Below, in pieces: positions 4,987 through 5,659 of a DNA stretch of 5,659 bases (position 1 is the stretch's first letter; every line of letters starts with the position of its first letter). This DNA comes from Lysinibacillus sp. (GTDB taxonomy: Bacteria; Bacillota; Bacilli; Bacillales_A; Planococcaceae). Position numbers and translations under genes: made by a program. The notes under the pieces are model-generated. The model saw nothing but the letters and a program-made list of their open reading frames with translations. It ran no database searches and had not been told where the DNA came from. Location of the stretch: assembly GCA_012735355.1 (NCBI GenBank), contig JAAYHP010000298.1, positions 1 through 5,659 of the forward strand, read 5' to 3'.

Positions 4987-5659
4987 ATGAAGCGGGTTTG
5001 GTGTCTTTATCGGGTGTCGAAAAAACAACAAGTCAGTGCAGATGAAGACATTCCCATGCAAAAAAATGCTTGCTACGAATTCGTAAAAAACAAACCCGAT
5101 TGGACCATCACAAATGAATTGTACGAAAAAGGTGTATCTGGTTGGAAAAAATCATTAAATGAACGCGATGAAATGGCAATACTTAAAGAAGGCGCATTAA
5201 ATAAAGAATTTGACGTATTATTAGTGTTCATGTTCGATCGTTTAGGCAGGCGAGAAGATGAAACACCTGTCATGGTCAATTTTTTAATTCAGAACGGTAT
5301 TGAGGTCTGGTCTGTTAAAGAAGGACAAAGAAAAATTGAATCTCATGTTGATAAGCTCCTCAATTACATTAGCTTTTGGCAGTCAGATGGTGAAAGCCAA
5401 AAAACATCCATTAGGGTTATAGAGGCAAAAAAACAGCTGAGCGAACAAGGATATTTTCAAGGTGGAACCGCACCCTTTGGATACAAAATTATTGAAACCA
5501 ATCAACAACATTGGAAGTATAAAGATCGTCGAATTAAAGAACTAGTACCGGATGAAGTAGAATCACAAATGATTAAGTTAATTTATCATTTATATGTGAA
5601 TAAACTAATAGGTTATCGATAAATTACAGATAATTTAAATGCACATGGGTTTCGAACTA
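4987..5659 (+). pseudogene. Large serine recombinase, interrupted by an in-frame stop and cut by the window end
   Basis: This enzyme family catalyses site-specific integration or excision through a serine-DNA intermediate. The N-terminal resolvase domain is clear: catalytic serine S11 in LYRVSKKQQ, EKGVSGWKKS (47-56), FMFDRLGRRE with the active-site arginine motif DRLGR (84-88), and the long helix segment with GESQKTSIRV (135-144). The linker YFQGGTAPFGYK (156-167) begins the recombinase domain. ATG 4987 is chosen; a GTG at 4981 is in frame, and neither has a strong SD. At 5620-5622 a TAA stops the protein after GYR, yet the same frame continues ITDNLNAHGFRT to the window end. In relatives that segment follows GYR plus one residue directly, so a single codon (for example CAA or AAA) probably became TAA. 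The visible 211-residue product would lack most of the DNA-binding domain and zinc ribbon, against about 450-550 residues for the family, so it should be inactive unless the stop is read through. Confidence 0.82.

Overview
The window looks like an AT-rich Bacillota chromosome segment, most likely Bacillaceae or Planococcaceae (Bacillus, Lysinibacillus or Sporosarcina type). The basis is Gram-positive-style Shine-Dalgarno sites, several TTG starts, an ABC transporter resembling the Bacillus Ytl/Ssu/Tau class, and a GC-rich repeat at the left edge that I recognise as widespread in those families. It reads as an accessory region with heavy decay: one truncated gene, one frameshifted gene, one gene with a nonsense codon and an insertion-sequence scar, all within 5.7 kb.

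Layout. Positions 1-159 hold a GC-rich dispersed repeat with hairpins. Positions 195-2218 (minus strand) hold a nitrate/sulfonate/taurine-class importer operon in the order binding protein, ATPase, permease. The ATPase and permease look intact and translationally coupled, but the binding protein keeps only its C-terminal half. Positions 2219-2427 hold a hairpin and repeat-like junction beside that truncation. Positions 2428-3706 (minus strand) hold a probable secreted toxin gene followed 2 nt later by a probable immunity gene. The toxin gene is split: a signal-peptide-bearing N-terminal ORF stops at a run of seven A, and a histidine-rich C-terminal domain continues in the -1 frame. The junction is an A AAA AAG heptamer in the correct frame, with an SD-like AGGAG 10 nt upstream. 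This is the dnaX-type arrangement for -1 ribosomal frameshifting, but a simple one-base homopolymer indel is an equally serious explanation.

Positions 3731-4761 are gene-poor and very AT-rich. They contain a mini-ORF with a strong SD, a short direct repeat, the last 25 codons of an IS3-type transposase on the minus strand, an orphan C-terminal ORF fragment, and a 47-bp nested inverted repeat. Positions 4762 to the right edge (plus strand) hold a two-gene unit: a 67-residue small protein and a large serine recombinase. The recombinase is interrupted by an in-frame TAA, and recognisable recombinase-domain sequence follows in the same frame to the window end.

The ABC genes would form a membrane importer missing its capture protein. 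The toxin/immunity pair would serve interbacterial competition. The small ORF and recombinase would belong to a mobile element, with the nested inverted repeat as a speculative attachment site. All functional statements are read from sequence and memory of families; no searches were run.
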